Assembly (NCBI GenBank): GCA_035578155.1 | Contig: JAPWDM010000012.1 | Coordinates: forward strand, 11,724,501-11,788,500 | Length of the DNA: 64,000 bases | Direction: 5' to 3' | Origin: Brachynemurus nebulosus | Lineage: Eukaryota > Arthropoda > Insecta > Neuroptera > Myrmeleontidae | Part shown: piece by piece, positions 24,416 through 35,799 of the stretch | Position numbering within the stretch: position 1 is the first letter of the stretch | How the letters are laid out: every line of letters begins with the position of its first letter | Position numbers and translations under genes: made by a program | The notes under the pieces: model-generated | Seen by the model: the letters and a program-made list of their open reading frames with translations, nothing else | Databases searched by the model: none | Told to the model about the DNA's origin: nothing

Positions 24416-25416
24416 CAGGGCTTCTTAGGCCCGTTTTACATTAACGCTCTGCTCTCACTCCGATATCACTACGCTCCCGATTCGATATAATCTTGTTGTG
24501 TTCACATTACAGTGCTGATATCATGCTGGTACCTATTCGTTCTCTATTCACATTATAATGCTGCTCTGGGTACACTCCCAGTTCGGTCTCAGTTCGATAC
24601 AAATATCTTTTCATAACAACTGAATGCAAGCGGAGTGGAGTGGAATCAAAAAAGTGTTTACACTATAGGTACAAGCCATAACAAGTCTGATATCGCTCCG
24701 ATAAAATATTACCTGAGTGGTATTGATATTGGAGTGACATTGAAGCGAGAGCCGACCGTGACTGATATCGGACCGATATCAAAGCGATGATGTGAATACA
24801 CTCATTGTTTATTGTGTAAGAATATTTTATCGAACCTGGAGCGGTGTGATATCGGAGTGAGAGCAGAGCGTTAATGTAAATCGGGCTTAAAGGTACCATT
24901 ACAGTGTGATTTGCTGAAAATATACTTAGTCAATTTTCACATTTTTTTTTCGGATGGATAGGATGGGAGAATGGGGAGGAATTTTTTTTTTACGATTAAT
25001 ACCACTATTTAACAATACAAAAATTGTTTTATTTATTTTTATTTATTTTTTATAATTATTATAATTTTTTAAAAAGGCCGAAATTCGATGCCCACGATTG
25101 CGGCCGTAGTTTTTATCTGAAAAAAAAAGAAAAAAAATCAAATGGATTATCAATCCCCTAGGTAAGCCACTATGTTCCTATGGGAGCTTTTTTTTGAAAT
25201 TTGAAAAAATGGCGGCGATTTGAATAAAAAGTACAAAATTTTTTTATAGTTTTCCATGGGAAAAAAATAGGAAGATTTCAAAAAAAAAGCTCTCATAGGA
25301 ACACAGCGGCCTACCTACAGAGTGAAAATCCATTTGATTTTTTTTTTTCATATAAAAATTGCGGCCGCAATCGTGGACACCAAATGGGGTCGCGACCCAT
25401 ATTTTAAGAAGCCCTG
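24416..25416. mobile_element. hAT-type element, 1,001 bp, non-autonomous
   Basis: Tips CAGGGCTTCTTA and TAAGAAGCCCTG are inverted and flanked by an exact 8-bp duplication, ATTTAGAC, at 24408-24415 and 25417-25424. The right side includes GGGGTCGCGACCC, a motif recurring in hAT ends (also at 53425-53436). The interior consists of a nested MITE (24428-24887) and an inverted repeat (arms about 25088-25192 and 25285-25382). No transposase is seen. Confidence 0.93.
24428..24887. mobile_element. nested MITE with ~45-bp TIRs (Harbinger-type flanks)
   Basis: The left GCCCGTTTTACATTAACGCT and inverted right GCCCGATTTACATTAACGCT extend through CTGCTCTCACTCCGATATCAC. A TTA flanks each side (24425-24427, 24887-24889), fitting the TWA target of PIF/Harbinger. 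It sits 12 bp inside the left tip of the enclosing hAT element. Many short GATATC units fill the interior. Confidence 0.8.
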
Positions 25417-25963
25417 ATTTAGACAATTGAAGTTTTAAAAATCAATTGAATGAGTCATAAAATAATTTGCCACTTATTATACACGAGCGATTTGTATTTT
25501 TTCGATAATAACCAAAATTTGTTGTCTAGTAATATAAACTGTTGACTGTAAAGTGTTGACTGTTTTTTGAATTAAATTTCTTTTAGGCAACATATTTGAG
25601 TTGTAAGAAACACAAATTTATTCAGAAACAATATAAAACTCAAGCGTAATACTGTTTAAGACAATTTAACGAATAAAATAAATTAGTATATTTCATATTA
25701 TTATTTAATACGTCGTTACTATGGTTCTGAAATCAATAAAATAGACCAATACGAATTTTGTTTCGTTTTTATTGTGTTCACCTATAATGAAATAATCATT
25801 GAAATGTTTTGTACCATTATTTTCGTTGTAAAAATCTGTTCTAACTTTTTTCCCATGATAAAAGTGAAAAAACAACGATATTCTTATGGGAATTATCATA
25901 TATAGTTAACATTAAATACTTACATATATATTTAACATAGGGAGAGTTTTGGTGATTTTGGAT

Positions 25964-26375
25964 TATTAAAATAGGGAATTTTGGAATAAATGATCACCGT
26001 ATCCTATTGAAAAAAATTTTTATTTGACTACGTACGTTTCGAGTGAAAAACTCTTCTTCAGGCCATATTCTTAAAAATATTAAAAATATTAAAATTTAAA
26101 AACAGGAACATAGGTACATTTTTCGAACAACAATAAATTACTCACATTTTTTTTTTTTAAAAAAAGTTGTAAAATGAAACGAATCACAATAAGTTATTAA
26201 AATATAAAATTAAATTAAACATTTATAAAACTAAACACTTAATATTTTTAGTCAGTTTGTTAAAATTAAAATTAAAATCAGAAGAGTTTTTCACTCGAAG
26301 CGTACGTAGCCAAATAAAAAATATTTTCAATAGAATACGGTGATCATTTATTCCAAAATTACCTATATTTTAATA
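25964..26375. repeat. foldback with hammerhead-like motif in each arm
   Basis: The left arm (25964-26064) and right arm (26279-26375) are reverse complements: GGAATAAATGATCACCGTAT matches ATACGGTGATCATTTATTCC. Each arm ends inward in GAGTGAAAAACTCTTCT. The left arm's minus strand shows a full CTGAAGA-stem-GAAAC core; the right arm's core is mutated (CAGAAGA, GAAG). The arrangement downstream of the motif (an AAATAAAAA run) resembles that beside the Penelope-like remnant at 4.5 kb, so this may be paired Penelope-like terminal repeats. Confidence 0.7.
26036..26061 (-). ncRNA. hammerhead-ribozyme-like core
   Basis: On the minus strand: CTGAAGA, then GAGT...ACTC able to pair as stem II, then GAAAC. 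This fits the consensus CUGANGA-stem II-GAAA exactly. I could not identify the remaining stems or a cleavage site with confidence. Confidence 0.5.
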
Positions 26376-27625
26376 TATTTAACATTAAATTCATATAATT
26401 TAATATTTCGTTACTATATGGTTGTCTATATTTATATGTACGTTGCTGTACTCCGGTACCAAATGTATGTATAATATTTTATACGAAATAACATTATTAA
26501 AACCGCGCGCTGTCTGATTTATGTTGCACGAGGGGCGTTACATTGAATAATAATAATACTATTGACATAAATATTATATTACATTTTAATTGGGGAATAC
26601 CTTTAAAGTCGAACCAGGTGGGTTTCAAAAAATAAAATTGAAAATAAGTATTTTTAAAAAAACTGTTTGGCCAGTTTGTTTAATATTGCCCTTGCATTGA
26701 CACCTTGAAATATTGATCAAAATCGAGCTGGATCAATGTGGGCAGCACAGCGGAACTTTTTGAAAAAATTTTTGGCTAATAAGGTAAATGACCCAAAATC
26801 AGACGGTGCCCTAAAATCAGACATGCTAATATTATATTATATTATTATTAAAGATTTAGATATATTATTTTTTTAACTAATATAGGGTAAAAGCCCCGAT
26901 TGTGGAACACTATTTTTAGGTATTTCATCAAACTTGCTTATAAAAATTAATAAATTAATTAAACACCCATTTTTTTTTCTTAATAAGCATGAAACCAAGT
27001 TTTTTTAATCCAATGAATATGTTTTTAAGAAAATATAACCCAAAAATTTTGATTTATTAATGTTTTGTTTTATAATTTGTTGACATCTATAAAAAAACGG
27101 ACAGAATATATTAACACCCTTTAAAAAATCAGCACATTGACACCTAAAAAAGAACACGTATGTACGAACATGAGATACATCACGTACCATCTTCTGCCAT
27201 CTTGGCACTCTATGACATAGAGTGACATCTAGTAGTAAATAGAATGTCAAATTAAAAAATATAGAATGGTTTAAATATTCGATAAAATATACGACCAAAA
27301 TCACAGAATATACCAAAATACTATATTTTGTTTCGCCATCTATGTATTTTGGTAAAGTTCTAATCAATTCTAAACTAACTTATGAAAATGGCGACAATTT
27401 TTCATTATTAATAAAATTTTGCAACTTTAAATCAATATTTTTTTATTTATCAATTGACGATACGCTCCGAAATAAAAAAAATATTAAAAATTTTACGATT
27501 TTAAAGCAGTAAGTAAATATTTTAGACTCAAAAAGGAATTAAAACTATTTATAATATAAATTTTTAGTTATTTTACGTACATGATTTTAGTTAAATACAG
27601 AGCTTATATGTGTACTGAAAGAAAT

Positions 27626-27640
<15 letters not shown>

Positions 27641-27705
<65 letters not shown>
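27641..27705. repeat. (TA)n microsatellite
   Basis: A pure TA dinucleotide run preceded by (CA)n at about 27628-27638. Frames through such tracts read IYIYIY and are not genes. Confidence 0.97.
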
Positions 27706-27709
<4 letters not shown>

Positions 27710-27919
27710 TACATTTAAACCGAATAAAAAGGTGATTTAGCTCTTATAATCTCTTAACTGGACTAATAAAAATTACATATTTGTATAGTTTTATTGCGCT
27801 AACTTCGAAAATTAACTGGAAAATGTTGAAATTTATAAGGCATGTGTTTCTATAAATAAGCATTGATCAAACACAAAAGAGACACATTCAGCAAAAACTG
27901 TTTAATATATATATATGTA

Positions 27920-29210
27920 CAGGTTGTAACATAAGTTCTGTCCGAAACGTACAGCACTACTATATCAGAACTTGGTTTCACGGCGATGTCTTGCAAGATC
28001 GGTGTCATATGTGCTACATTGTTTTGTTTGAAATTAATTAGTCAGTGCGTTTGCAAATTTTGAAGAGTGTACATCACTCCCAATTTTTTTTTTTGGTCAG
28101 TAAAAGATGGAAGTGATAAAAGAACATATTCGACATATTATGCTTTATGAATATAGCAAAGGAAATAGTGCAAGCGAATCGGCTAGAAACATTCAAAGTG
28201 TTTATGGAAATAATGTTGTGAGTGAACGGATGTGTCGGAGATGGTTTGAGAAGTTTAGAAACGGTGATTTCACGTTAAAAGATAGTGAGCGTACAGGACG
28301 GCCCTCTGAGTTCGATAGAGAGGCCCTCAAAGCTCAGGTGGAAAATAACCCATCCACAACAGTACGAGAACTGGCACAAGAACTGAGAGTAAGCCATATG
28401 ACCGTTCATCGTCATTTGCAAAGCCTGGGAAAAGTGATTAAGTTAGGAAAAATGGGTGCCGCATGAACTATCACCAGCACAACTTCAACATCGCGTTGAT
28501 GTGTGCATGTCATTGCATTCTCGTCATCTTCAAACTCCGTTTTTGGACAGAATCGTTACCGGAGAAGAAAAGTGAGTACAACACAAGAATGTTAAGCGTC
28601 ATCATCAGTGGCTCAATCCTGGAGAACAAGCAGTGCCTACGCCCAAAGGTGGACTTCATCCAAAGAAGACGCTGCTCTCTGTTTGGTGGGATGTTGAAGG
28701 TCTGATACATTTTGAGCTGCTGGAAATGAATGAAACCATCTCGGCCGAAGTTTATTGCCAGCAACTCGATCGTTTGATGGAAGCTTTGCGAGAAAAACGT
28801 CCAGCACTAGTCAATCGACGGGGCGTTTTGTTCCATCAGGATAATACCCGTCCGCACACGGCTCGCATCACCTGTAGAAAACTGGAGGAACTTGGCTGGG
28901 AAAAAATGGCACATCCTCCATACTCCCCGGACCTTGCGCCTACGGACTATCACTTATTTCGGAGTTTACAAAATCATCTTGATGGAAAAAACTTTAATTC
29001 CCAGGAAGATATTAAAACTGTAGTGACGCAGTTTTTTGATTCAAAACCGAAAGAATTTTTCCGTTAAGGAATTCGAAAGTTGCCTGAAAGGTGGCAAGAG
29101 GTGATATCTAAGGATGGAAAATACATAGGTGATTGATAAGTAAAAATTTCGATAAAAAAAATTGTAACAAAATTTTCAAATTATTCGGACAGAACTTATG
29201 TTACAACCGA
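27920..29210 (+). mobile_element. mariner transposon, inactive
   Basis: Terminal inverted repeats (left GGTTGTAACATAAGTTCTGT, perfect for ~25 bp) sit between TA dinucleotides (27918-27919, 29211-29212). The 1,291-bp length is that of a full mariner. It holds a single transposase gene on the + strand (28107-29136) with disabling mutations. Confidence 0.96.
28107..29136 (+). pseudogene. mariner transposase, broken
   Basis: The transposase would bind the element's inverted repeats and cut and paste it through a DD34D active site. Residues 1-115 hold the paired helix-turn-helix DNA-binding region (e.g. 'RTGRPSEFD', 'VSHMTVHRHLQSLGKV'). A one-base insertion near 28447 shifts the frame just before the conserved WVPHEL motif. 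In the restored frame the first catalytic site reads TGEEK where family members have an aspartate (D to E), and the next Trp codon is TGA (28576-28578). The second (HQDNTRPH) and third (YSPDLAPTDYHLF) catalytic regions remain. A stop at 29065-29067 precedes the last 23 codons. Two stops, one frameshift and an altered catalytic residue make it clearly non-functional. Confidence 0.95.
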
Positions 29211-29482
29211 TATTTCTTTAATTAAGTAAAGAAACATTAAATGTGAGGTGAATTTAAATTGAAAAGCAATCATTCTATTAATAATAATTTTTGTTATCAG
29301 GCGTTTCTTTCAGAAATAACTTCATTAAGATATAAATGTCAAAACTGTTTTTCTATTGGATCGCGTTCCACAAACCGGGCTTTTACCCTATATTATTTTT
29401 AAAAATTTAGAAAAATTCTGTTTTTAAAACGTCCGTTTTGTATTTAAGAGGTATCTATAAACATTAGGTAATACTACATTTT

Positions 29483-29596
29483 AGCGAATTTCCAGAATGG
29501 AATTCAGCTATTTCAGCCACTGTCATGATGCGACTTAAGCCCCGGACTATGGTAGCAATTTGTTTTGAGGTCCCTAGAAACCGAAAATAATATTCG

Positions 29597-29681
<85 letters not shown>

Positions 29682-29945
29682 CCGCACGATAACTCTCGAA
29701 CGAAAGGTCCTATTTTTACGAGATTTGGTGAAAATATTGGAAGTCCCAAATCGTTGGACGAGTTCGTTAACCAGGCACGTCCGATGTTCGAAACATGGTT
29801 TTTTTGGTAATTTTCGTGAAAAAAATTAGTTTTTTGCCCTTCATTCAAATTGCGACATTTTTTATACCATTAAAACGAGGGGAAAAAATTACACAAAAAA
29901 GTCAAAATTCGCTATGTTATGCAGGATGCTGCGACAGGGGTATTT
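29483..29945 (+). mobile_element. HINE/DINE-like element with (TA)n(TG)n core
   Basis: Complete copy: AGCGAATTTCC at the start, (TA)n from about 29599 then (TG)n to 29680, GCACGATAACTCTCGAACGA, subterminal ATTCGCT, hairpin GCAGGATGCTGC and tip GACAGGGGTA. It is flanked by TTT on both sides. Confidence 0.82.
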
Positions 29946-30083
29946 ATATTTCGGTTCATTTTTAACAAATACTGTACTAAAATTAATGATCAATTAGATA
30001 TTTTGCGAAATGTCAGAAATAGTAGGTATAAGTGACTGATTCCTTATAAGAAATGTACAAAAACCCCAAATTTCAAATTTTAA

Positions 30084-30522
30084 TTAAATTATGATTTTCA
30101 CATTAAAATAGTATAATGAATGAATATTGTAATAGCAAGTTAGTAAAGTGTTATAATTTACCAACTTTTTTAAAGTAAAATTCTTAAATTGACTAGTTTT
30201 CTTGTGTGTCGAATTTAGAATCCGTAAATTTAAGTCTTGCCCAAATTTCGTTAATGAGTATTGGAAGAATATTATTTCAAAAAAAAAAAAAAAATTGAGA
30301 AAAGAAGTAAGCAGAAGAGGAAAAAACAAAAAAGTGAAAAAACGAGGAAAGAAAAATCAATAAAACAGTGTGAGTATGTGAAATGCAAATAGTCGAAAGT
30401 AACGATGTTTGTAAATAGTCGAAAGTAACGATGAAAGTAATGATTTTAACGAAATGGTGGGAAAACATAACCTAACAAAACATATGAGTAAGGAACATTT
30501 TTTTATATTAGCAGAAGTTGGA
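30084..30522. other. no gene seen
   Basis: AT-rich with an A-run at about 30280. The minus-strand frames here are low-complexity (F/S-rich) and not credible genes. Confidence 0.35.
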
Positions 30523-31378
30523 AATAGTATTTTACAATATAAGTTCGGTAAGTTGCTTTTACTGATCGAGAAAATGTTGCGAAAACGAGACCCGCAGGGT
30601 CGAGTTTTTGCAATTTTCGAGATCAGTAAATGCACTTAACGCATCGTGTATTGTATAATATTTTGTGCACGATCGATTTAAAATAATTAAAGATTAAAAA
30701 TGTGTTAAATAAAAAATAAAATTCAGATAATATAGATGAAATTTATATTTCTATGTTATGACATAGAATGCCATGAATAAATATTATAAATATTCATAAC
30801 AACTAATATGAATCTTTGTAGGGACAATTGACAACTATATTAGTAAATAAAAAATTAAGTGTCAATATTTCACTGGCGTGAATATTTTTTTTGAATTTTC
30901 TATTAAAAAAAATTGAGGAAAATAGTTTGTTAAACTATATTATTAGTGAGAATAATGAAATTGATGAAGCATCTTATTTTTGACTGCAAATTTATTCTCG
31001 TAAAATGAAAGGAAGATTATGAAAGCCACAGAAAATCTTAATGATTGAACGACCTTTTGAAATGTCAATAAAATAAGAAGACTGATGCCAACAATAATAA
31101 TAATAATGTGCAAACTAGTGAAAATTTTCATATTATTAATGGATTTATTTTCCTAATTGTTCAAATTGTACTTTTAATTTCAATATAAATAAATAAATAC
31201 AATCATTTTTGAGCTAATTTAACTTACCACACTCCTATTTACTTACCACGCATCTATTTCACTTACCGCACTGTTATTTTTTGGTTTCCATGGATATAAA
31301 CAAACGTTCGGGAAATGTAACTTACCAGCATTGTCAACAGCCTCGGTAAATGCATGAAAATACACGATCGTGCAAAAA
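30523..31378 (+). repeat. interspersed repeat family K, copy 1 (uninterrupted)
   Basis: A contiguous copy running from AGTATTTTACAATATAAG to ACACGATCGTGCAAAAA. Its first ~140 bp is an imperfect hairpin (TTTACTGATCGAGAAAATG pairs across GACCCGCAGGGTC). Copy 2 (40742-42760) is highly similar but split by a 1,154-bp insertion, and a 3' fragment lies at 35641-35747. No coding frame shared by both copies looks protein-like. Confidence 0.85.
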
Positions 31379-31670
31379 GTACATTATTAACTAATATGTA
31401 CATTGTACATACGTGTAATAAGTAAAGCAGTTTTTCAATAAATTATACTTAAATGCATCTTTATCAAATTTTATTTTTTTTTTTATTTGAGCTAAAACGT
31501 TGATAGTCGAAATTATGGACAGTAATAGTTGAATTTAAAAGCACTGTCGAAAATAAGTTCAAAAGGGTGTCGAATTTAGAGCTAAGTTCTTATCGTAGAT
31601 GTCGAAATTAGGTGTCATTGCAGTAGTAAAAATATTCTTACAACAATATTTTTTTTTTGGGATATATAAA

Positions 31671-31944
31671 TTTCACGAAGAATTTTTTCAACCTTCTCCC
31701 AAATTGCGTGGACTAGCTTTATAGAAGGATGGACATAATGAAACCAATATCTTCTATTTCATAGCTTTTCTTTATTAAAATTGCCAAAATATTTTCGATA
31801 TGACATATCGAAAATATCGAAAATATTTTGGCAATTTTAATAAAGAAAAGCTATGAAATAGAAGATATTGGTTTCATTATGTCCATCCTTCTATAAAGCT
31901 AGTCCACGCAATTTGGGAGAAGGTTGAAAAAATTCTTCGTGAAA
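31671..31944. repeat. perfect palindrome, 128-bp arms
   Basis: By direct reading, 31671-31798 and 31817-31944 are exact reverse complements, separated by 18 bp that can form a further small hairpin (TTTTCGATA...TATCGAAAA). The direct repeat AATATTCTTA occurs at 31631-31640 and 31945-31954. It ends 203 bp before the coding exon at 32148 and lies in the same transcript if that gene assignment is right. Confidence 0.96.
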
Positions 31945-32147
31945 AATATTCTTATTTTTTGTATTTTATTCTTCTATTTTTCTATTTTTCTTAACTGATC
32001 ATCTAAAGTAAATATGTTGATCTGGCTGCTGACAAAAGACTTTTAGTCTTTTCAACGATTTGTAAATTATTCTACTAAAGTATGATTGCCTCCTTAAAGT
32101 GTCGGAATTTGGGACATTTACCTTATGTGTTTCTGTTTCTGTTTCAG

Positions 32148-32355
32148 ATATGTCAAGGATGGAGAAATCACCGCTCCTGGCCAACGGCTACAATCATCCC
32201 CCACATCTAAGTCATATGCAGTTCATGCAACTGCCACATCCGGCCGCGGCGCATTCGGCGCTACTGTCGCCGGGTATGCCACACGGTTTAGGGCGTCCAG
32301 AGGGTTCCGTTATCAAGAATCAAGGAATGCCACCGGCCATGGAAGCAATTGCTAG
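32148..32355 (+). CDS. dac: internal coding exon, probable dachshund (dac)
   Basis: This 208-bp exon follows a pyrimidine-rich acceptor (TTCTGTTTCTGTTTCAG) and ends at AG|GTACGT, a strong donor. It enters after one base of a codon and leaves after two. The frame begins with Met-Ser-Arg-Met-Glu-Lys and carries 'LLANGYNHPPHLSHMQFMQL', an Ala/Pro/His-rich stretch, a 'GLGRPEGSVIK' block, and ends MEAIAR. It is far less AT-rich than its surroundings. I recognise this from memory as the conserved region between the N- and C-terminal Dachshund domains of insect Dachshund, a nuclear Ski/Sno-type transcription cofactor in eye, leg and brain development. The identification was not searched. An overlapping +2 frame (32125-32355) is a shadow. 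Confidence 0.7.
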
Positions 32356-32399
32356 GTACGTATACAAACACAAAATTGTACGCTGATATCTAGTTTTAA

Positions 32400-32515
32400 G
32401 TGAATTTCCATTTTGGGAAAATTCACTTATTACAGCGGGTGCCATGAAAAGACCTAAGCCCGGGACTATGGCAGAATTCCGTTCGGAAGTCTCGAGAAAC
32501 CGAAAATGAGGGTCA

Positions 32516-32593
<78 letters not shown>

Positions 32594-33266
32594 TGCGCGA
32601 TAACTCCCGAAGGAAGCCTCCAATTGTTACGAAATTTGGTGTGTAGATCAAAAGTCCCAATGGCTTGGATAAGTTCGTCAGCCAGATACATCTGATTTTT
32701 GAAAGCCAAAATTTTAGCCAATTTTTGCCAATTTTAGTGGTTTTTTGTAAAATTTGGCCAGATTTCAAGAACTTTTTTGATTTTTTTTACACTCTAGAAA
32801 AGATCATAGAGAAAAGATCAAGATAGATTTTTATCATTATAATAACAATATTTCTGTTTTATTTTTCAAAATAAAAGTTTACTAACCGATGTTGAAAATT
32901 TATTCCTGTTAGAGCGCTAAACTATTTTAAAAGGATATAAGTTATGTTGTATGATGTCTGCCAGGGTCCGGGGGTCTCAAAGCGCCAAAAATAAAACTAC
33001 ACAAACGATTTTGAAAATTTTTCCACCTTTAAAAATTTAATTTCTTTTAAATATACATAGCTATATGCTACACTATATGAGATCCGCTAGGGTTCTGCGG
33101 ACCCAAAAGCGCCAAAATTTAACTATTCAACCGATTTTGAACATTTTTTCACCATTAGAGAGCTTAACAGCTATTTTAGATGGATACAAGTTGTTAAATG
33201 AGATCCGCCAGTGTTCAGTTTTTGGAAATTCACTATGTTATGCAGATGCTACGACAGGCGTATTTT
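32400..33266 (+). mobile_element. diverged HINE/DINE-like element directly after the exon
   Basis: It begins GTGAATTTCCATTTTGGGAA only about 45 bp past the donor, has a pure (TA)n at about 32519-32590, GCGATAACTCCCGAAGGAAG, and ends GAAATTCACTATGTTATGCAG with a TGCTACGACAGGCGTA tip before a T-run. It is longer and more divergent than the other copies, so it represents another subfamily. An inverted relative of its 3' part lies at 33762-34130. Confidence 0.75.
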
Positions 33267-33269
33267 TTT

Positions 33270-33760
33270 TTTTTTTTTTTTGGTTAGTAACTACTTTTAA
33301 TTCCTTCCCCCTAAATGACAACAGAAACACAATGACCTAAATATGTACACCTACAAATAGACAGATGAAAGAGAAAAAAAAGCAAGGATAGAAAATGGAA
33401 AAATTTAAATGGAAAATATATTGTAGTGGAAATCTTACAAGTTAATCATTTCCTCCTCCTGACGCTTGTTGTGTAAGAAATGGAAAAGTAAGTAGTTGGA
33501 AAAAAAAGAAAGCGTGCCGGAATGCGTACCCAATCGTCCCAATACCTAGATGTCAAGTGGTATATACGAGGGGAGTCAAGTAGTGTCAGTTGCCCTCCGA
33601 CAAACACGTAATGTCAACACACACACAAACCATATACCTGGTGTTTACTTTGAAATGGGAAATAAAATAATACCATGATCGTCTAGCGAATTAGAATCAG
33701 ACGGGAATCGAAAAATTTATCATGTAGGAGGGATGACCAAAAAACAAATATAATGACTAA
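33270..33760. other. intronic DNA, no repeat recognised
   Basis: A less AT-rich stretch around 33520-33620 is not part of any repeat seen here. It could be regulatory DNA, but there is no direct evidence. Confidence 0.25.
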
Positions 33761-33761
33761 T

Positions 33762-34130
33762 TACCCCGGTCGAATTTCTAAATATTGGGCACTGGCGGAT
33801 CTCATGTAAGACCTGTATCGATTTAAAATAGTTTAGCTTTCTAATAGTGAAACAATTTTTAAAATCAATTCTTCCGTCTTTTATTTGATGACCAATTAAA
33901 TGGTGCAATCGATTTTTCGATATCTTTGTTAGTTGACGAATAGAAGATTCTAGAATTTTTGTCAAAATGCGCTGCTTAATCTAATTTTTAGTGCCCAATT
34001 CAATAGTGAAGTTTATTTTTTGGTATCTCTGGCTAGTTCACGAGTAGAATATTCTAGAATTTTTGTCAGCTTCCGCTATTTGGCGTCTTTTACGCTGATG
34101 AATGCGATAGTGAAGTTGATTTTTCGACAG
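33762..34130 (-). repeat. inverted fragment related to the 32400-33266 element
   Basis: CACTGGCGGATCTCATGT and the block down to AAAATCAATTCTTCC match, in reverse, the 3' part of the previous element (GAGATCCGCCAGTG). Ends are indistinct. Confidence 0.55.
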
Positions 34131-34842
34131 TTTTCTAAAAGACGGCACTCATATTCATTAGTATAACATTCGATTTCCTTTGTCTACACAATCGAATTTC
34201 AGGTGTAAATTATCTCTTAAGATATTGTTTTAAATAAATTCAGATAAATAATATTTACCAATCTCCGAAACTTCTTCTTCCGATTTTACGTATTTCCCAT
34301 TAAATTTGCACCGACCACTACGTAAGATTGGATTTGTGGTGTCTCTTTAACTTTTTTTTTAAAGCCAAACACTTGGTATAAATTAGTACATTTCTTCAAC
34401 TAGTATATTTGTACGAAAAATATGTATATCTACAAGTATAATTTCTTTCATTCATTTAATAACATTATTATCAAAGTTATATGACTTCTTCTTAACGCCT
34501 TAAGCGGCTTATAAGATCAACATTAGGACGGAATTCATTTGGCTTTATTTCGTTTTCATGTACGTAATAATACCTACATATAATAACATCTATATTAGTT
34601 AAGTGAACTGCCTAAAAATGAAGAAGTTTTTATTTCTTTTTTTGTGGTGTCGTGTGGGGACCGCATCAACAGCGATTATCTAACTTTTATCTTATTAAGC
34701 TATTAGTGACACTTTTTTCGGGAGTGAATGGCTGAATAATAATATTTAATTTTATGAATACGTAATATGGATTTTTGTCTGTTTGATGAAAAATTAACGT
34801 TAGATGGTGTTTTGGGCCGCCAAAAATCAATTTTGTTACTTT

Positions 34843-35795
34843 AAGGGGAGATTCGCTAAAAAAAACGAAATCGATTTTTTTTTTAAAGCTTTTATTTAAC
34901 TTGCTATGTTAGTATGTTGGTTTAGATAAAATCTTAGAATCAAAATTTAGACAGGTTCTAATTGAGCTAGAAGTTTCAAATTTTGCATACGTGTCTAACC
35001 TTGATGACAATGCAATATTGTATAATTAGTTTTTCTCTAATTCGCCCTAAACCAAAATTGTTGATTTTTAGTCGTATGCAACTTTTTGACATTTCGAATT
35101 GCCAAATATTGTTCATTGATTTTACATTGCAATTTTTTGTTTCCATAGTTATGTCTGATTAGGGTAAATTAACCGATTAAAATATAGGTAATAAAATTAC
35201 TTTAATTTTTTTTTAAATTAATTGCAATCAGACTAAAAAGTAGAAAATAAATTAAAGTAAAAAAAATGTTTTTTAAGAAAAAGCTTTTATTTATAAATGG
35301 GCTAAAAAAATACAATAACTTTTAAGTGAAGTTTGAAGCAATATGCAACATAATTTCTAAAAGCTTGAGGCGTGTAATTAAATTTGGTAACTACTGAAAA
35401 GTAAAATAGCTACACTTATGTCCAAAACAGAAATAATTAATGATAATGCCTCAAGCTTTTATAAATTATGTTGCATATTGCTTCAAACTTCACTTAAAAG
35501 TTATTGTATTTTTTTTTAGCCCATTTATGAATAAAAGCTTTTTCTTAAAAAACATTTTTGTTACTTTATTTTATTCATAATTATGTTTCTTAAGGTATTA
35601 GAAATATTATCGGAAAATTTTATTTAACAAAAAAATAAATTCACTTACCACGCATCTATTTCACTTACCGCACTGTTATTTTTGGGTTTCCATGGATATA
35701 AACAAACGTTCGGGAAACGCATGAAAATACACGATCGTGCAAAAAATATTAAAAAAGGTCGATTTTCGATGTTTTTTTGTCGCGAATCTCCTCTT
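34843..35795. mobile_element. TIR element family C, copy 2
   Basis: Ends AGGGGAGATTCGCTAAAAA and (inverted) AGAGGAGATTCGCGACAAA match copy 1 at 12953-13678. Inside is a long inverted repeat (about 35258-35375 with 35440-35570; inner TAAAAGCTT/AAGCTTTTA) and, near the right end, a fragment of family K (35641-35747). Confidence 0.75.
35641..35747 (+). repeat. family K 3' fragment
   Basis: It matches the end of 30523-31378 (TTCACTTACCGCACTGTTAT, CCATGGATATAAACAAACG, ACACGATCGTGC) but lacks an internal ~36-bp block that both full copies have. Confidence 0.8.
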
Positions 35796-35799
35796 AGGT

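Larger units (their letters stand above)
26885..29388. mobile_element. 2.5-kb TIR element family F with nested mariner
   Basis: Tips GGGTAAAAGCCCCGATTGTGG and, inverted, GGGTAAAAGCCCGGTTTGTGG are flanked by TA (26883-26884, 29389-29390). A TA target would fit the Tc1/mariner group or others. A 120-codon minus-strand frame at 27005-27367 has no domain I recognise. The element contains a long (TA)n tract and a mariner. A fragment of its right end recurs at 49775-49910. Confidence 0.75.

Noticed and set aside
29597..29848. ORFs ending in long Ile-Tyr runs (also 32320, 45684, 46488, 46627, 48113, 58964)
   Set aside because: These are (TA)n microsatellites in HINE elements read through in frame; not proteins.
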